Shown here piece by piece: positions 17,204 to 26,591 of a stretch of 64,000 nucleotides of DNA. The stretch is from Flavobacterium sp. IB48 (lineage in GTDB: Bacteria; Bacteroidota; Bacteroidia; Flavobacteriales; Flavobacteriaceae). The stretch's first letter is position 1. Each line of letters begins with the position of its first letter. The notes under the pieces were generated by a model, which was not told the origin of the DNA, searched no databases, and was given only the letters and a program-made list of their open reading frames with translations. The translations under genes were made by a program, and so were the position numbers. Location of the stretch: the NCBI RefSeq assembly GCF_016405855.1, contig NZ_JAEFCA010000005.1, forward strand, positions 124,001 through 188,000, read 5' to 3'.

Positions 17204-18037
17204 ATGAAAAAGATATTATTTCCAACCGATTTCTCTGACGCTGCCACCAATGCATTTGTTCATGCTTTAGAATTTGCTAAAGTTGTAAACGCCGAATTAA
17301 TCTTACTTCATACATTCGAGATTCCTGTTTACGACAGCCAGTTCTTTCCAGAGAATTATGCTTCTATATACAGTTCAATTGAATTAGCAAAATTCGAAAT
17401 GTTTAAAGATGAAATTCCAAAACTGCGCCAAATTGCAGCCGAACGTAAATTAGAAGATATTGTAATCAAACACCGTTTAATGGATGGTGATCTTATCTAC
17501 AATTTAAAAAACGCTGTAGAAGAAGATCAAGTCGATTTTGTGATTATGGGAACCAACAGTGCTTCTGACTGGACTAAATTCTTTACAGGTTCTAATACCG
17601 AATCTGTCATTTCTGGAGTCGAAGTTCCTGTTCTGTGTATTCCTATCGATGCCAAATACAAAAAAGTAAAAACGATTGGTTTTACAACACGCTACCGTGA
17701 AAAAGATAAAAAAGAACTGAAAAAAATTCTGAAAATTGCTAAAAAAACCGGTGCTAAAGTAAAAAGCTTATACGTTAAAACTTCTAATTCTGATGTTTCA
17801 GAAGAAGTTCGAAAAGAATGGGAAAAAGAATTCTCTGAAGAAAATGTGGAGTTTCTAGTTTTGCCAAGTGACGATGTAAAAGAAACTATTCTTGATTTTA
17901 TACTTTACAAAGACATTGATATTTTGACCACAATAACACATAAACGTTCTTTCTTTGAAAGTCTTTTTGATTCTAGTTTTTCAAAAAAAATAGCCAAAGA
18001 AGTTACCATTCCGATTTTGGTTATGCATGAAGATTAA
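17204..18037 (+). CDS. Tandem-domain universal stress protein
   Basis: A 277-residue cytoplasmic protein with two UspA-type alpha/beta domains. The first opens with KKILFPTDFSDAATNA and ends with an IMGTNSAS and VPVLCIPID stretch that resembles the nucleotide-binding GxxGxxx region in degenerate form. The second starts near residue 155 (KTIGFTTRYREKD) and is more diverged, ending VTIPILVMHED. The ATG at 17204 fits both the family start and the promoter. The specific stress role cannot be read from the sequence. Confidence 0.9.
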   Translation: MKKILFPTDFSDAATNAFVHALEFAKVVNAELILLHTFEIPVYDSQFFPENYASIYSSIELAKFEMFKDEIPKLRQIAAERKLEDIVIKHRLMDGDLIYNLKNAVEEDQVDFVIMGTNSASDWTKFFTGSNTESVISGVEVPVLCIPIDAKYKKVKTIGFTTRYREKDKKELKKILKIAKKTGAKVKSLYVKTSNSDVSEEVRKEWEKEFSEENVEFLVLPSDDVKETILDFILYKDIDILTTITHKRSFFESLFDSSFSKKIAKEVTIPILVMHED

Positions 18038-18070
18038 ATAACAATAGTGATGATTTTGTGACTTAAAAGC

Positions 18071-18078
18071 TATATTTG
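18071..18078 (+). promoter_or_regulatory. -7 promoter element before the MutS-like gene
   Basis: TATATTTG matches TAnnTTTG. It overlaps an in-frame ATG at 18076, so the start at 18100 is preferred. No good -33 TTG at standard spacing. Confidence 0.5.
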
Positions 18079-18099
18079 TATTTCAACCAAAATAATAGA

Positions 18100-19872
18100 A
18101 TGAAAGCATATCCAGACAACGTTACAAAATACTCAGAACTCTATAATAAAACCAACAAAAAATACAACAGCATAAGTCTTTTGAGACTATTAAGTATTTT
18201 CCTTTTCTTGTTTTTTATGTTTTATTACATCAAAACAGATCAAATACTTTATGTCATTCTAGCTGTTCTATCTTTTGCTGGTTTTATTTTTTTTATGAGA
18301 ATACATTCGAGAGTGTCATTTCAAAGATTGCTTGCAGAAACACTTTTAAAAATTAATCAGAATGAAATTGCCTTTCTGAGAAGAGAAAAAACGCCTTTTG
18401 AAAATGGAGCTGAATTTATCGATTTCCATCATCCGTATGCTTACGATTTGGATATTTTTGGAGATCATTCTTTATTTCAAAATCTAAATAGAACAGCATC
18501 TTTTATCGGAAAAAAAACACTCGCAGAATTATTGCTTCACACTCTTCCTGAGGCTGAAATTTTAGAAAATCAGGAAGCTATAAATGAATTAAAAAACAAA
18601 ATTGATTGGAGGCAAGAATTTCAGGCTTTAGCAATCATAAGTCAAGATTCTAAACAATCTTACGAAGCAATAAAACATTGGACTTCTTTTACAAATAACT
18701 CCTTACCTAAAGTTTTAGTTGCATTATCATTTATTCTTCCAGTAACGTTTTTTGGATTTCTGGCAGCGTATTTTATTACATCAAAAACTATTATACTTTC
18801 TTATTTAACGTATGTTTTTATTGCCAATTTAATTGTTTTAGGAAGAGCAGTAAAGAGAATTCAATCGGAAATAGCAAAAGCTGATAATGTCGCTAATATC
18901 ATAAAGCAATACAGTTTATTGATTGAAAAAATTGAACGTGAATCTTTCCAATCTAATAAACTAATTCGCTTACAAGAACAGCTTAACTTTAAGAATGCAA
19001 AAGCAAGCCAGCATTTAAAACAGCTTTCTGAGTTATTTTCAAGAATGGATACGATAAATAACTTTGTAACAGCCACTTTATTCAACGGAACATTCTTATT
19101 CAATCTGCATGTTTTAAAAGCACTTTTAAAATGGAAAGAAGATTATGCGTCAGAAATGAATCATTGGGTTTCTATTATTGGCGAAATTGAAGCACTAAAC
19201 AGTCTGGCAAATTTGGCGTATAACAATGAAGATTTCGTTTTTCCTGAAATCAATTCTGATTATAAAATCGAGTTTAAAAATCTAAGCCATCCGTTATTGA
19301 ACCCCTCGACAAGAGTTGGAAATGATACTCAATTTCATCCACAATCTTTTGTGATTTTGACTGGATCTAATATGTCCGGTAAAAGTACCTTTTTAAGAAG
19401 TTTAGGAATCAATATGGTATTGAGCGGAATTGGTTCAGTTATTTGTGCATCAGAAGCTAAAGTACATCCACTTCCAGTATTAGTTTCAATGCGATTGTCA
19501 GATTCTTTATCTGATTCTGAGTCTTACTTTTTTGCTGAAATTAAACGTTTAAAACAGATCATGGATGAACTTGAAAATCAGCCTGCTTTTGTTTTATTGG
19601 ATGAAATTTTAAGAGGTACAAATTCCGATGATAAAAGAAATGGGACTATTGAAGTAGTGAAAAAGATAATTTCTAAAAAAGCTATTGGCGCCATCGCAAC
19701 ACATGACATTGAAGTATGCCTAACAACAAACGAATTTCCTAATATTTTAACCAATCAATGTTTCGAAGTTGAGATCCAAAACAACGATTTACATTTTGAT
19801 TACAAACTCCGAAACGGAATCTGCAAAAATAAAAGTGCTACCTTTTTAATGCAGAAAATGGGGGTTATTTAA
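18100..19872 (+). CDS. Membrane-anchored MutS-family ATPase
   Basis: A 590-residue MutS-related protein without the mismatch-recognition domain. Hydrophobic segments lie near residues 28-68 and 205-250. The C-terminal ATPase has Walker A TGSNMSGKST (about 430), Walker B FVLLDEILRGTNSDDK and ATHD. Bacteroidota commonly carry such short MutS-like proteins. The membrane segments argue against classical mismatch repair, and the cellular role is unknown. The start is set at 18100, because the -7 element overlaps the upstream ATG. Confidence 0.85.
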   Translation: MKAYPDNVTKYSELYNKTNKKYNSISLLRLLSIFLFLFFMFYYIKTDQILYVILAVLSFAGFIFFMRIHSRVSFQRLLAETLLKINQNEIAFLRREKTPFENGAEFIDFHHPYAYDLDIFGDHSLFQNLNRTASFIGKKTLAELLLHTLPEAEILENQEAINELKNKIDWRQEFQALAIISQDSKQSYEAIKHWTSFTNNSLPKVLVALSFILPVTFFGFLAAYFITSKTIILSYLTYVFIANLIVLGRAVKRIQSEIAKADNVANIIKQYSLLIEKIERESFQSNKLIRLQEQLNFKNAKASQHLKQLSELFSRMDTINNFVTATLFNGTFLFNLHVLKALLKWKEDYASEMNHWVSIIGEIEALNSLANLAYNNEDFVFPEINSDYKIEFKNLSHPLLNPSTRVGNDTQFHPQSFVILTGSNMSGKSTFLRSLGINMVLSGIGSVICASEAKVHPLPVLVSMRLSDSLSDSESYFFAEIKRLKQIMDELENQPAFVLLDEILRGTNSDDKRNGTIEVVKKIISKKAIGAIATHDIEVCLTTNEFPNILTNQCFEVEIQNNDLHFDYKLRNGICKNKSATFLMQKMGVI

Positions 19873-19877
19873 TTGTG

Positions 19878-19948
19878 AATTGTAAATGGTGAATTATTAA
19901 TTATTTTCTGTATGCAAAGAAGACATTCACAATTCACCATTTACAATT
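19878..19948. terminator. Long-loop inverted repeat between convergent genes
   Basis: Eighteen-base perfect arms (19878-19895 and 19931-19948) flank a 35-base loop, between the end of the MutS-like gene and the end of the antiporter gene. The right arm overlaps the antiporter stop codon. Similar 'AATTGTAAATGGTGAATT' palindromes look like a dispersed intergenic element doing duty as a two-way terminator. Confidence 0.55.
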
Positions 19949-21551
19949 AATTTTCCTCGTACATTTCCATCCATAAACGGGTTTCTTCCAGATCTAGTTC
20001 TTTTTCGATTTTGCGAAAGATTTCTTCGTTGACAGAACCAAATTTATGCATCGATTCTAATTTTCCTCTTTCTACATTTAGCAAATCAATTTGAATTTTA
20101 GTGAAATCATTAAAAATTTCACCTCCAAGAAGTTTTCCATTTCCAAAGAAATTTGCAGGAAGTTCAGTCTTTTGCAGACGATTAAATTTTACTTCGTATT
20201 TACTTTTTATGTTATGAAGCAATTCATCATTCAATAAAGAGAAATTATCTTCTATATGCGCAATGGTTTCTGAGACAATCACATTTCGAATATTATATTC
20301 TTCTGCAAGTATTGAATAACGTTCGATTTTTAATTTCTTTATAAGCCAAGGAAGTGTCAAACCTTGAATTACTAAAGTCGAAAGTATAACACAGAAAACT
20401 AAATATATAATCAAATTTCGAAGCGGAAATTCTTCTGTTTTATTCAACATTAACGGAAGTGCCAACGCTGCCGCCATAGAAACGACACCTCTCATTCCCG
20501 ACCATCCAAAAATGATCATATTTCGATAATCAAATTGTTCTTTTTCTCGAATCTTTTTACTAATTATTCTTGGTAGAATTGTAGCAGGAATAACCCACAA
20601 AAAACGAACTAGAATCACCACGATACTTATAACTGCTCCCCAGATAAATAATGAATTTCCAGAGTAATTGCTAATTCCAGCAATAATTTGTCTTAACTGA
20701 AGTCCGATTAAAATAAAAATCAAACCGTTCAGAATATTATTAAGCACATCCCAAATGGTATTGGTCATTATTCGACTTTCATGCGAAAAAATCGTACCTG
20801 ATCTTGCTGCCAAAAAAAGTCCTGTTGTTACCACAGCCAAAACTCCCGATCCTTCAAAATGCTCGGCAAGAAGATAGGAAGCAAATGGTGTCAATAATGT
20901 AAGCGTTACTTCGATAATATCGTCGCAAACAAATCTTTTATGGATATAATACATGATAAAGCCAACAGCCAAACCAATTCCTATGCCCAAAGCTGACATT
21001 AAGACGAAATTTAATCCGGCTTGCCACAAAACAAAATTTCCCGCTGTAATTGCCGTAAGCGCATATTTGTATGCAACAAGACCACTAGCATCATTTACTA
21101 AACTTTCTCCTTCTAGAATAGCAATCAATCTAGGATTAAGACCTAACCCTTTTGTAATCGCTGTTGCCGAAACTGCATCGGGAGGCGAAACAATTGCACC
21201 AAGTAAAAAAGCTAACGGCCAAGACATATCATCTATAAGCCAATGTGCAAAAACAGCAACTAATCCTGTTGTAAAGAAAACCAAACCAACAGCAGCAAAA
21301 GTTATTGGACGTATAGATTGCTTAAAGTCTGACCAGCTGGTATGCCACGCCGCATGATACAAAAGCGGTGGTAAAAATATAATAAATACAATTTCAGGAC
21401 TTAAAGCAATCACAGGAAGTCCAGGAACAATACTAATAACAACGCCACATAAAACCAAAACAATCGGAATGGGAAAGTTATATCTTTTGCTAACAAGACT
21501 AAGAAAAGCAACGCCGAAAAGCAGCATTATAATAACGGTGATATTCTCCAT
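19947..21551 (-). CDS. CPA1-family Na+/H+ antiporter
   Basis: Inner-membrane cation/proton exchanger of 534 residues. About 12 hydrophobic helices fill residues 1-410, followed by a 120-residue soluble tail. Family landmarks include FLPPLLYHAAW, SPPDAVSATAI and GESLVNDASGLVAYK, which carry the conserved acidic residues of the NhaP/NHE ion site, and the FGWSGMRGVVSMAAALALPL loop. The C-terminal tail is charged and helical and may sense pH or interact with partners. It is a single gene, convergent with the MutS-like gene. Confidence 0.93.
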   Translation of the reverse strand: MENITVIIMLLFGVAFLSLVSKRYNFPIPIVLVLCGVVISIVPGLPVIALSPEIVFIIFLPPLLYHAAWHTSWSDFKQSIRPITFAAVGLVFFTTGLVAVFAHWLIDDMSWPLAFLLGAIVSPPDAVSATAITKGLGLNPRLIAILEGESLVNDASGLVAYKYALTAITAGNFVLWQAGLNFVLMSALGIGIGLAVGFIMYYIHKRFVCDDIIEVTLTLLTPFASYLLAEHFEGSGVLAVVTTGLFLAARSGTIFSHESRIMTNTIWDVLNNILNGLIFILIGLQLRQIIAGISNYSGNSLFIWGAVISIVVILVRFLWVIPATILPRIISKKIREKEQFDYRNMIIFGWSGMRGVVSMAAALALPLMLNKTEEFPLRNLIIYLVFCVILSTLVIQGLTLPWLIKKLKIERYSILAEEYNIRNVIVSETIAHIEDNFSLLNDELLHNIKSKYEVKFNRLQKTELPANFFGNGKLLGGEIFNDFTKIQIDLLNVERGKLESMHKFGSVNEEIFRKIEKELDLEETRLWMEMYEEN

Positions 21552-21692
21552 TTAAGATGGTATTTATTAAACTTTCGATTATGGAATTTGGGTACTAAAT
21601 TAAGATTTTATGACAACTTAATTAGATTAACATTAAAAAAATAGAATGTCGATTTATTGACTTATATCAAACTTTTTAGTTTCAAACAATTT

Positions 21693-21700
21693 TAGATTTG
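21693..21700 (+). promoter_or_regulatory. -7 promoter element before ribB
   Basis: TAGATTTG matches TAnnTTTG and lies 28 bases before the ATG at 21728. It overlaps the TTG at 21698 that would otherwise open the frame, so the ATG is taken as the start. Confidence 0.55.
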
Positions 21701-21727
21701 TCACTTATTATTTCTAAAAAAACTTTT

Positions 21728-22390
21728 ATGATAAGTACAGAATTAAGTCCGTTAACCCAATTTGGAATTTCGAGTAAAGAACGTGTTGAAAATGCCTTGG
21801 AGCAACTTAAAAGCGGAAAAGGTGTTCTCGTAACCGATGATGAAAATCGAGAAAATGAAGGCGATCTTATATTTTCTGCACATCATATGAGTGCTCAAGA
21901 TATGGCTTTAATGATTCGTGAATGCAGCGGAATTGTTTGTCTTTGCTTGACTAACAATAAAGCAGACGAATTGGAACTTCCTTACATGGTAAAAGAAAAC
22001 ACAAGCAGTTTTCAAACTCCATTTACCATTACGATTGAAGCTAAAAATGGAGTAACAACAGGAGTTTCTGCAAAAGATAGAATTACAACCATAAAGACTG
22101 CAATTGCAATGAATGCGAGACCAGAAGACTTAGCGAAACCTGGGCATGTTTTTCCGCTTAGAGCGAATGAAAATGGTGTTTTAGGTCGAAATGGTCATAC
22201 AGAAGGAAGCGTAGATTTAATGAAATTGGCTGGCTTACAACCCGAAGCCGTTCTTTGCGAATTGATGAACGAAGACGGAAGCATGGCGAAACTAGACAAA
22301 ATTGTTAGCTTTGCACAAGAACACGATTTGATGGTTTTATCTATTGAAGATATTATTTATTACCGCAAATTTGTGAGAGATTATAATTAA
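21728..22390 (+). CDS. ribB: 3,4-dihydroxy-2-butanone 4-phosphate synthase
   Basis: Converts ribulose 5-phosphate to 3,4-dihydroxy-2-butanone 4-phosphate and formate for riboflavin synthesis. At 220 residues it is the single-domain RibB length, without a fused GTP cyclohydrolase II. Key motifs are [13 protein letters not shown] (acidic metal loop), [18 protein letters not shown] and GHVFPLRA...[17 protein letters not shown]. It is followed with no gap by a Crp-family regulator gene. No FMN riboswitch was seen in the short leader. Confidence 0.96.
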   Translation: MISTELSPLTQFGISSKERVENALEQLKSGKGVLVTDDENRENEGDLIFSAHHMSAQDMALMIRECSGIVCLCLTNNKADELELPYMVKENTSSFQTPFTITIEAKNGVTTGVSAKDRITTIKTAIAMNARPEDLAKPGHVFPLRANENGVLGRNGHTEGSVDLMKLAGLQPEAVLCELMNEDGSMAKLDKIVSFAQEHDLMVLSIEDIIYYRKFVRDYN

Positions 22391-22963
22391 ATGATATACG
22401 AACAACTTGGTAATTCCATTCGAAAAAGCATTAACGTTTCTGATGAAGATTTAGAAACCATTCTTTCCTATTTTAAACTTATCAAAAAAGGAAAAAATGA
22501 AATTTTGCTGGCTCAGGGACAAATAAGTCAAGAAACATTTTTTGTTGCAAAAGGTTGTTTGAGAATCTTTTTTATTAATGAAGAAGGAAAAGATGTTACA
22601 AGATATATTGCTTTCGAAAATCAATTTGCAACAGCTTTAGTTAGTTTTATTACCAAAATGCCAGCAGCAGAAAATATTCAAGTTGTAGAGAAATCCGAAT
22701 TGCTAAGCATCTCACACGAAGATTTTAATCATTTAATGAAAATTATTCCTCAATGGCGTGAGTTCTACAGCAATTATTTAGAAAAAGCTTATGTGAATAA
22801 TGCCAATCGGTTAATGTCTTTTACCACAATGGATGCTTTGGAAAGATACAATCAGCTTTTGAAAATTAATCCTGCGATTGTAAAAAGATTACCGAATAAA
22901 ATTGTGGCTTCTTATATTAATATTTCTCAGGAAACTTTGAGTAGGTTGAAGTCTAAGGTTTAA
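22391..22963 (+). CDS. Crp/Fnr-family transcription regulator
   Basis: A 190-residue protein with an N-terminal cyclic-nucleotide-binding-like beta roll (about 25-115, including ILLAQGQISQETFFVAKGCLRIF in pieces) and a C-terminal winged helix (about 135-190, IVASYINISQETLSRLKSK). It lacks the arginine/glutamate pair of true cAMP-binding CRP, as is usual for Bacteroidota members, so the ligand is unknown. Its ATG follows the ribB stop directly, suggesting translational coupling. Whether it controls riboflavin genes is unknown. Confidence 0.88.
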   Translation: MIYEQLGNSIRKSINVSDEDLETILSYFKLIKKGKNEILLAQGQISQETFFVAKGCLRIFFINEEGKDVTRYIAFENQFATALVSFITKMPAAENIQVVEKSELLSISHEDFNHLMKIIPQWREFYSNYLEKAYVNNANRLMSFTTMDALERYNQLLKINPAIVKRLPNKIVASYINISQETLSRLKSKV

Positions 22964-22986
22964 TTTGATTGCGGAGCTACTTGTGA

Positions 22987-23010
22987 AGATGTCTCCTTCG
23001 TCGACATGAC
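22987..23010 (+). repeat. Dispersed palindromic repeat, diverged copy
   Basis: Matches 22 of 24 bases of the element core found at 57043-57066 and 61618-61641 (CTCCTTCGTCGA centre). It lies between the Crp-family gene and the nrdA terminator. Confidence 0.6.
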
Positions 23011-23071
23011 AAACAGTATGAAAAAACTTTGACAAAAAATCTGCGTGAAATCTTTCGACAACATTCTAAAT

Positions 23072-23107
23072 AAAAAAGCCGAATCTAAATTAAGATTCGG
23101 CTTTTTT
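23072..23107. terminator. Bidirectional terminator between the Crp-family gene and nrdA
   Basis: Perfect 15-base arms (23072-23086 and 23093-23107) with a 6-base loop; A-run on one side and T-run on the other, lying between convergent gene ends. Confidence 0.85.
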
Positions 23108-23111
23108 ATTT

Positions 23112-24809
23112 TTATGATTCACAACTGCTGCAAGAAACAAGACTTGTTACTAATTCTTTAGAAACGCTCTGGCTTCTTTGATAGTATAAACTTTTTACTC
23201 CTTGTTGCCAAGCTTCAATCATCAGACGGTTTACATCTTTAATTGCCAATTCTGCTGGGATATTAAGATTTAAACTTTGTCCTTGATCAACAAATTTCTG
23301 ACGAATTCCTGCTTGTTGTACAATTTCTAATTGGCTGATTTCTTTAAACGTCTTGAAAACGTCTTTTTCCTGCTGAGTCAATTGTTCCATGTGCTGAACA
23401 CTTCCTCCATTTAGCATAATTCCTCTCCAAACCTCTTCATTATCCAAACCTTTTTCTTCAAGCAGTTTTTTAAGATATTTATTTTTACGCATAAAATTAC
23501 CTTTGCTTAATCCTGCTTTATAATAATTACTGCTGAAAGGTTCAATTCCTGGCGAAGTTTGTCCTAAAATTGCAGAAGAAGATGTTGTTGGAGCAATTGC
23601 CATTGTTGTAGTATTGCGTCTTCCGTAACCTTTTAACAGTTCTGGTTCTCCGTAAATTCTAGCCAACTCTTGACTTGCTTTATCAGCTTTGTCACTAATA
23701 TGTTTGAAAATCTCTGTTGTTTTCATTTTAGCTTCCATTCCTTCAAACGGAATCATATTTTTCTGTAAATAAGAATGCCATCCTAAAACACCTAAACCAA
23801 GTGCACGGTGTCTTTTAGCAAATTTATTTGCTGCAGAAAGATAATAGTTTCCTTCTGTTTTTTCAATAAATTCTTGTAAAACAGCATCTAAGAAAAAGAT
23901 CGCTAATTTTACTGCTTCAGTATCTTTCCATTCTTCATATAATTCTAAGTTCATAGAAGATAAACAGCAGATAAATGATTCGTCATGCGTAGACGGAAGC
24001 ATAATCTCGCTGCATAAATTACTAGCGTTGATTCTTAGATTCTGATCTTTATAAACTTGCGGTTTATTTTTATTTACATTGTCGCTAAAGAAAATATAAG
24101 GCAATCCTTTTTGCTGACGGCTTTCTAATACTTTTGCCCAAACTTGTCTTTTTTCAGCATCTCCATCAATCATTTCTTGCATCCAGTAATCTGGCACACA
24201 GATTCCGGTAAACAAGTTCTGAATTGGGTTTCCAATACTTTTAATTTTCAAGAACTCTTCAATATCTGGATGATCTACATCTAAATAAGCGGCAAAAGCA
24301 CCACGACGAACTCCTCCTTGAGAAATGGTATCCATAGCCGTGTCAAAAAGCTTCATAAAACTCACTGCTCCACTACTCTTTCCGTTATCGGTTACAGCAC
24401 TTCCGCGTTCGCGTAATTCACCAAAATAACCAGAAGTTCCACCTCCAATTTTGGTTTGCATAATTACTTCTCCAAGTTTATGTGTAATTCCCTCAATTTT
24501 ATCTGGAACGTGCACATTAAAACAAGAAATTGGCAATCCTCTTTCTGTTCCCATATTTGCCCAAACTGGCGAACTGATACTCATCCAACCTCTTTCGATC
24601 ATTTCCATGAAAGACTCTTTCAATTCTGGTTTGTAAAGCCTTTTTGCTGCAGCCGTACAAATTCTATCAATTGCTCCTTCTACAGTTTCTCCTTTTAAAA
24701 GATAACCGCGGTTTAAAATCTGTTCACTTTCAGAATTTTTCCACCACATTTTACTATCATTTTGTGGCTCAAAATTATTATTTGCTGGGTTTGTGTCTAT
24801 CGTATTCAT
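23112..24809 (-). CDS. nrdA: Ribonucleoside-diphosphate reductase subunit alpha, short form without ATP-cone
   Basis: Catalytic subunit making deoxyribonucleotides. At 565 residues it is far shorter than the ~760 residues of E. coli NrdA. The N-terminus goes straight into the helical domain (NSESEQILNRGYLLKG) with no ATP-cone. Catalytic features are present: SCFNVHVPD and FICCLSS give the redox Cys pair candidates, NASNLCSEI carries the Asn-x-Cys-x-Glu active site, and the extreme C-terminus has CSSC for re-reduction by thioredoxin or glutaredoxin. It is 19 bases downstream of nrdB, in one operon. Confidence 0.94.
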   Translation of the reverse strand: MNTIDTNPANNNFEPQNDSKMWWKNSESEQILNRGYLLKGETVEGAIDRICTAAAKRLYKPELKESFMEMIERGWMSISSPVWANMGTERGLPISCFNVHVPDKIEGITHKLGEVIMQTKIGGGTSGYFGELRERGSAVTDNGKSSGAVSFMKLFDTAMDTISQGGVRRGAFAAYLDVDHPDIEEFLKIKSIGNPIQNLFTGICVPDYWMQEMIDGDAEKRQVWAKVLESRQQKGLPYIFFSDNVNKNKPQVYKDQNLRINASNLCSEIMLPSTHDESFICCLSSMNLELYEEWKDTEAVKLAIFFLDAVLQEFIEKTEGNYYLSAANKFAKRHRALGLGVLGWHSYLQKNMIPFEGMEAKMKTTEIFKHISDKADKASQELARIYGEPELLKGYGRRNTTTMAIAPTTSSSAILGQTSPGIEPFSSNYYKAGLSKGNFMRKNKYLKKLLEEKGLDNEEVWRGIMLNGGSVQHMEQLTQQEKDVFKTFKEISQLEIVQQAGIRQKFVDQGQSLNLNIPAELAIKDVNRLMIEAWQQGVKSLYYQRSQSVSKELVTSLVSCSSCES

Positions 24810-24828
24810 AATGTATTATGGGCTTGTA

Positions 24829-25803
24829 TTAGAAAAGATCGTTTGCTGTGATACTCTTATCGTGTTTTGTATATTCTACTGGACGTTTCGCAAAGAAATC
24901 ATCTAAACTATTTGCAAAAACTTCTTCTTCAAACCAAGTCATTTTTGAATACTCTTCTGGAGAAACATTAAAAATCGTTTCGATATTGATTTGCTTTAAA
25001 CTTTCATCAATTCTAAATTTCATGAAGTTTACCAAGTCTTCTTTGTTTATCGTTTCAATCGCTCCATTTTCAAAAATCCAATCTAAAATATCGGCTTCCA
25101 CAGTGATTGATTCTCTAACAGTTTCTCTAATTAATTCGAGAGTTTCTGCGTCGAAATATTCTGGAAACTCTTCACGGATTTTATTAATGATATAAATTCC
25201 GCCATTAGCATGAATCTGCTCATCGATTGAAGTCCAAGCAATAATATTACTCACATTCTTCATATATCCTTTGAATCTTGTGAATGACAATAAAATAGCA
25301 AACTGGCTGAAAAGAGAAACGTTTTCAATTAAAATACTAAACAAAATCAAGGAAACCATGTATTTTCTGTTGTCCTGAGATTTTGTGTCTTTTAATACAT
25401 TCGAAAGATAATCTACACGTCTGCGAATTACAGGAACATCCAATAATCTTTCAAATTCATCATTATATCCTAAAACTTCCAACAAACGAGAATACGCTTC
25501 AGAATGTCTAAATTCACATTCTGCAAAAGTAGTTCCCAATCCGTTGAATTCTGGTTTTGGAAAATGCTCATATATATTGCCCCAAAAACTTTTTACAGCT
25601 ACCTCAATCTGCGCAATTGCCAATAAACTATTTTTAATAGCTGTCTTTTCTGCCAAATCCAAATGCGCATGAAAATCTTGCGTATCGGCAGTAAAATCTA
25701 CTTCAGTGTGTACCCAGTAAGCTTTATTAATAGCTTCAGTAAATTGCAGAACCTCAGGATATTCAAAAGGTTTATAATTGATTCTTTTATCAAAAATTGA
25801 CAT
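24829..25803 (-). CDS. nrdB: Ribonucleoside-diphosphate reductase subunit beta
   Basis: Class I radical-generating subunit, 324 residues. A ferritin-like helical bundle carries the metal ligands: DLAEKTAIKNS, FAECEFRHSEAYSRLLE and SIDEQIHANGG supply the expected Glu/His set. The tail ends TKHDKSITANDLF, the type of C-terminus that docks to alpha. No N-terminal ATP-cone is present, although some flavobacterial NrdB proteins carry one. It is the first gene of the nrdBA operon. Confidence 0.95.
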   Translation of the reverse strand: MSIFDKRINYKPFEYPEVLQFTEAINKAYWVHTEVDFTADTQDFHAHLDLAEKTAIKNSLLAIAQIEVAVKSFWGNIYEHFPKPEFNGLGTTFAECEFRHSEAYSRLLEVLGYNDEFERLLDVPVIRRRVDYLSNVLKDTKSQDNRKYMVSLILFSILIENVSLFSQFAILLSFTRFKGYMKNVSNIIAWTSIDEQIHANGGIYIINKIREEFPEYFDAETLELIRETVRESITVEADILDWIFENGAIETINKEDLVNFMKFRIDESLKQINIETIFNVSPEEYSKMTWFEEEVFANSLDDFFAKRPVEYTKHDKSITANDLF

Positions 25804-25886
25804 ATATATAGAGTTTTAAGTGACTATTTTGAAATAGAAATCCGAGCGCTTATTTTGGGGAGGTATTAGCGTGATTTCTATAATTA

Positions 25887-25918
25887 CAAATTTAACCCAC
25901 AGTTATTCTATTGTCCAA
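25887..25918 (-). promoter_or_regulatory. nrdBA promoter
   Basis: On the minus strand, TTG (25918-25916) and TAAATTTG (25894-25887) are separated by 21 bases and lie about 85 bases before the nrdB start. This is a fair match to the Bacteroidota consensus. Confidence 0.55.
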
Positions 25919-25943
25919 TTTTTGATGTTAAAAATCTGCCCAA

Positions 25944-26111
25944 TTATCAACAGTTTTAAAACTTCAAAAAATCACGATTTTGCAAATTTTATCAACATGA
26001 AAATAATACGCTGTAATTTACAATGAGCTAGCAGTTTCCCTAAAAATAACACTAAGTTATCAACATGAAAAAAAGTACTTTCTGAGGTCAAAACGAAAAC
26101 AGTTATCAACA
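25944..26111 (+). promoter_or_regulatory. Four TTATCAACA nonamers upstream of nrdBA
   Basis: Identical TTATCAACA sites lie at 25944-25952, 25989-25997, 26057-26065 and 26103-26111, all on the plus strand with gaps of 45, 68 and 46 bases between starts. Each differs by one base from the DnaA box TTATNCACA. They lie upstream of the nrdBA promoter in an otherwise featureless 788-base AT-rich gap (25804-26591). Confidence 0.5.
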
Positions 26112-26472
26112 TTCGTTTTGATGAAAGAGAAATTTGAAAGTAAATTTTTCAGCAAAAAAACGTCAGTTATTTATAATAATTCCAAATAATTACTACATAC
26201 AAAAAAATTATAACATACTTTATTACAAAAACTTACACTCAAACCCATAGTAAAAAAGCAAAAGATATTATTAAAATCAACGCCTTACAAAAGAACTATT
26301 GCAACAATTCTTGCCATTTAATCTTATTAGAGCTATAAAAGAGAAAAAACATTCAAAAATCATTTTGCCACTTCCAAAAAGAGATCGAATTAAAACAAAA
26401 TTAAAATTTACTTAAGAGATTCTTAATTTTTGAAAAAATACCTTCAAATTCCCTTTTTACAGTAAATTATTC

Positions 26473-26502
26473 TTGGTTTAAGAATATTAATTTTTACATT
26501 TG
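26473..26502 (+). promoter_or_regulatory. Promoter of the ankyrin-DUF2271-PepSY operon
   Basis: TTG at 26473-26475 and TACATTTG at 26495-26502 with a 19-base spacer, a very good consensus match. The start codon at 26592 lies about 85 bases beyond the predicted transcript start. Confidence 0.7.
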
Positions 26503-26591
26503 CTTTTATTTTTATTTATTCTAAATAGAATAAAATATTCCCAAAAAATAAATTAATCTTGTACAATTCAATAACCATAAATTATCGAAAT

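Noticed and set aside
18100-19872. Mismatch-repair MutS
   Set aside because: It lacks the mismatch-recognition and connector domains and has membrane segments; called a MutS-like ATPase instead.
21600-21727. FMN riboswitch upstream of ribB
   Set aside because: The predicted transcript start at about 21707 leaves only about 20 bases before the ATG, too short for an RFN element.
22987-23107. Possible small RNA between the Crp-family gene and nrdA
   Set aside because: The structure is explained by a palindromic repeat copy and a bidirectional terminator; no promoter seen.
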